The notes under the pieces: generated by a model | Seen by the model: only the letters and a program-made list of their open reading frames with translations | Told to the model about the DNA's origin: nothing | Databases searched by the model: none | Made by a program: the position numbers and the translations under genes | Origin: Myxococcales bacterium | GTDB lineage: Bacteria; Myxococcota_A; Polyangia; Polyangiales; Houyiibacteriaceae | Direction: 5' to 3' | Assembly (NCBI GenBank): GCA_030622585.1 | Contig: JAUXFZ010000208.1 | Span: 1-5,438, forward strand | DNA length: 5,438 nt | Shown: piece by piece, positions 5,066 to 5,438 of the stretch | Position numbering within the stretch: position 1 is the first letter of the stretch | How the letters are laid out: each line of letters begins with the position of its first letter

Positions 5066-5438
5066 ATGTCGAAAAGGAAGAAATCATTGGCTCCCGAACC
5101 AGCCGAAGCGCCCTTGATCGTCACCAAGACCGACGACAACGCTTGGGACGATGAGGCCGACGTCGTGGTCGTCGGGTTTGGCGGCGCGGGGGCGTGTGCG
5201 GCGCTCGAGGCAAGCACCCACGGGGCGCGAGTGCTGGTTCTCGATCGTTTTCATGGCGGCGGCGCGACGGCGATCAGCGGCGGCGTCTTCTACGGTGGCG
5301 GCGGAACGCACATCCAAACCGAAGCCGGCGTGACCGACGATGCCGAAGAGATGTTTCGCTATCTCTCACTCGAGGTGAAGGGCGTGGTCTCCGAGGAAAC
5401 GCTTCGCGACTTCTGCGAGAAGAGCGTCGACAACCTCA
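5066..5438 (+). CDS. FAD-dependent oxidoreductase (fumarate reductase / 3-ketosteroid dehydrogenase-like), N-terminal part
   Basis: The frame is open from the start to the window edge and gives 124 residues. After a basic, then acidic, hydrophilic leader (1-31) comes the dinucleotide-binding strand DVVVVGFGGAGACAA, with the GxGxxG glycines at 37, 39 and 42. The second strand ends VLVLDR, with the ribose-binding acidic residue at D60. GGGATAISGGVFYGGGGT (64-81) matches the FAD pyrophosphate-contact region of the PF00890 flavoproteins (fumarate reductase, KstD and relatives). The following TDDAEEMFRYL is also typical of that group. Substrate cannot be assigned from the fragment; no twin-arginine signal is seen. 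An in-frame ATG at 5048 would add MFYFFP; neither start has a convincing Shine-Dalgarno. It is separated from the previous gene by 36-54 bp, so it may have its own promoter in the locally AT-rich 5020-5065 stretch. Confidence 0.85.
   Translation, partial: MSKRKKSLAPEPAEAPLIVTKTDDNAWDDEADVVVVGFGGAGACAALEASTHGARVLVLDRFHGGGATAISGGVFYGGGGTHIQTEAGVTDDAEEMFRYLSLEVKGVVSEETLRDFCEKSVDNL

Overview
This GC-rich window is densely packed and reads like a Gram-negative bacterium with lipoproteins, a heme c lipoprotein and a seven-iron-type ferredoxin. Gene content and protein style fit Myxococcota or another former deltaproteobacterial lineage, possibly from an environmental or metagenome assembly. That placement is an inference from family resemblance only. 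TAA, TAG and TGA all end genes here, so the standard code is assumed.

Layout: (a) 1-1062, plus strand: the C-terminal end of an SLC13/DASS-type permease, followed 3 bp later by a class I/II aminotransferase. The aminotransferase lacks roughly the middle of its C-terminal half and changes frame there. (b) 1019-1456, minus strand: an intact DoxX-family membrane protein. (c) 1471-2652, plus strand: a double TFIIB-type zinc-ribbon protein ending in TAA in the middle of its second ribbon. An uninterrupted same-frame continuation follows and runs into a multi-spanning membrane protein with an HEMGH (HExxH) metalloprotease motif. (d) 2654-3565, minus strand: a c-type cytochrome lipoprotein with two CxxCH sites, then an FdI-like ferredoxin with a clear Shine-Dalgarno. 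(e) 3591-5011, plus strand: a membrane-anchored alpha/beta hydrolase and, 5 bp later, an unrecognised probable lipoprotein. (f) 5066 to the end, plus strand: the start of an FAD-dependent oxidoreductase of the fumarate reductase / 3-ketosteroid dehydrogenase superfamily, cut by the window edge.

The cytochrome and ferredoxin are the most likely functional unit (electron transfer, co-directional). Permease plus aminotransferase looks like an uptake and amino-acid metabolism pair, now apparently broken. Strand switches occur with almost no intergenic DNA: 14 bp between the divergent starts at 1456/1471, 25-37 bp between those near 3565/3591, a 44-bp convergent overlap at 1019-1062 and a 1-bp convergent gap at 2653. 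No stretch over 300 bases lacks a gene. I see no RNA genes, CRISPR array, insertion sequence or convincing terminator.

The most notable signals are the two lesions about 0.8 kb apart on either side of an intact DoxX gene, and the possible fusion of tandem zinc ribbons to an intramembrane-type HExxH protein. Either lesion could be real gene decay or a sequence/assembly error. I do not see convincing evidence of a new multi-gene system.
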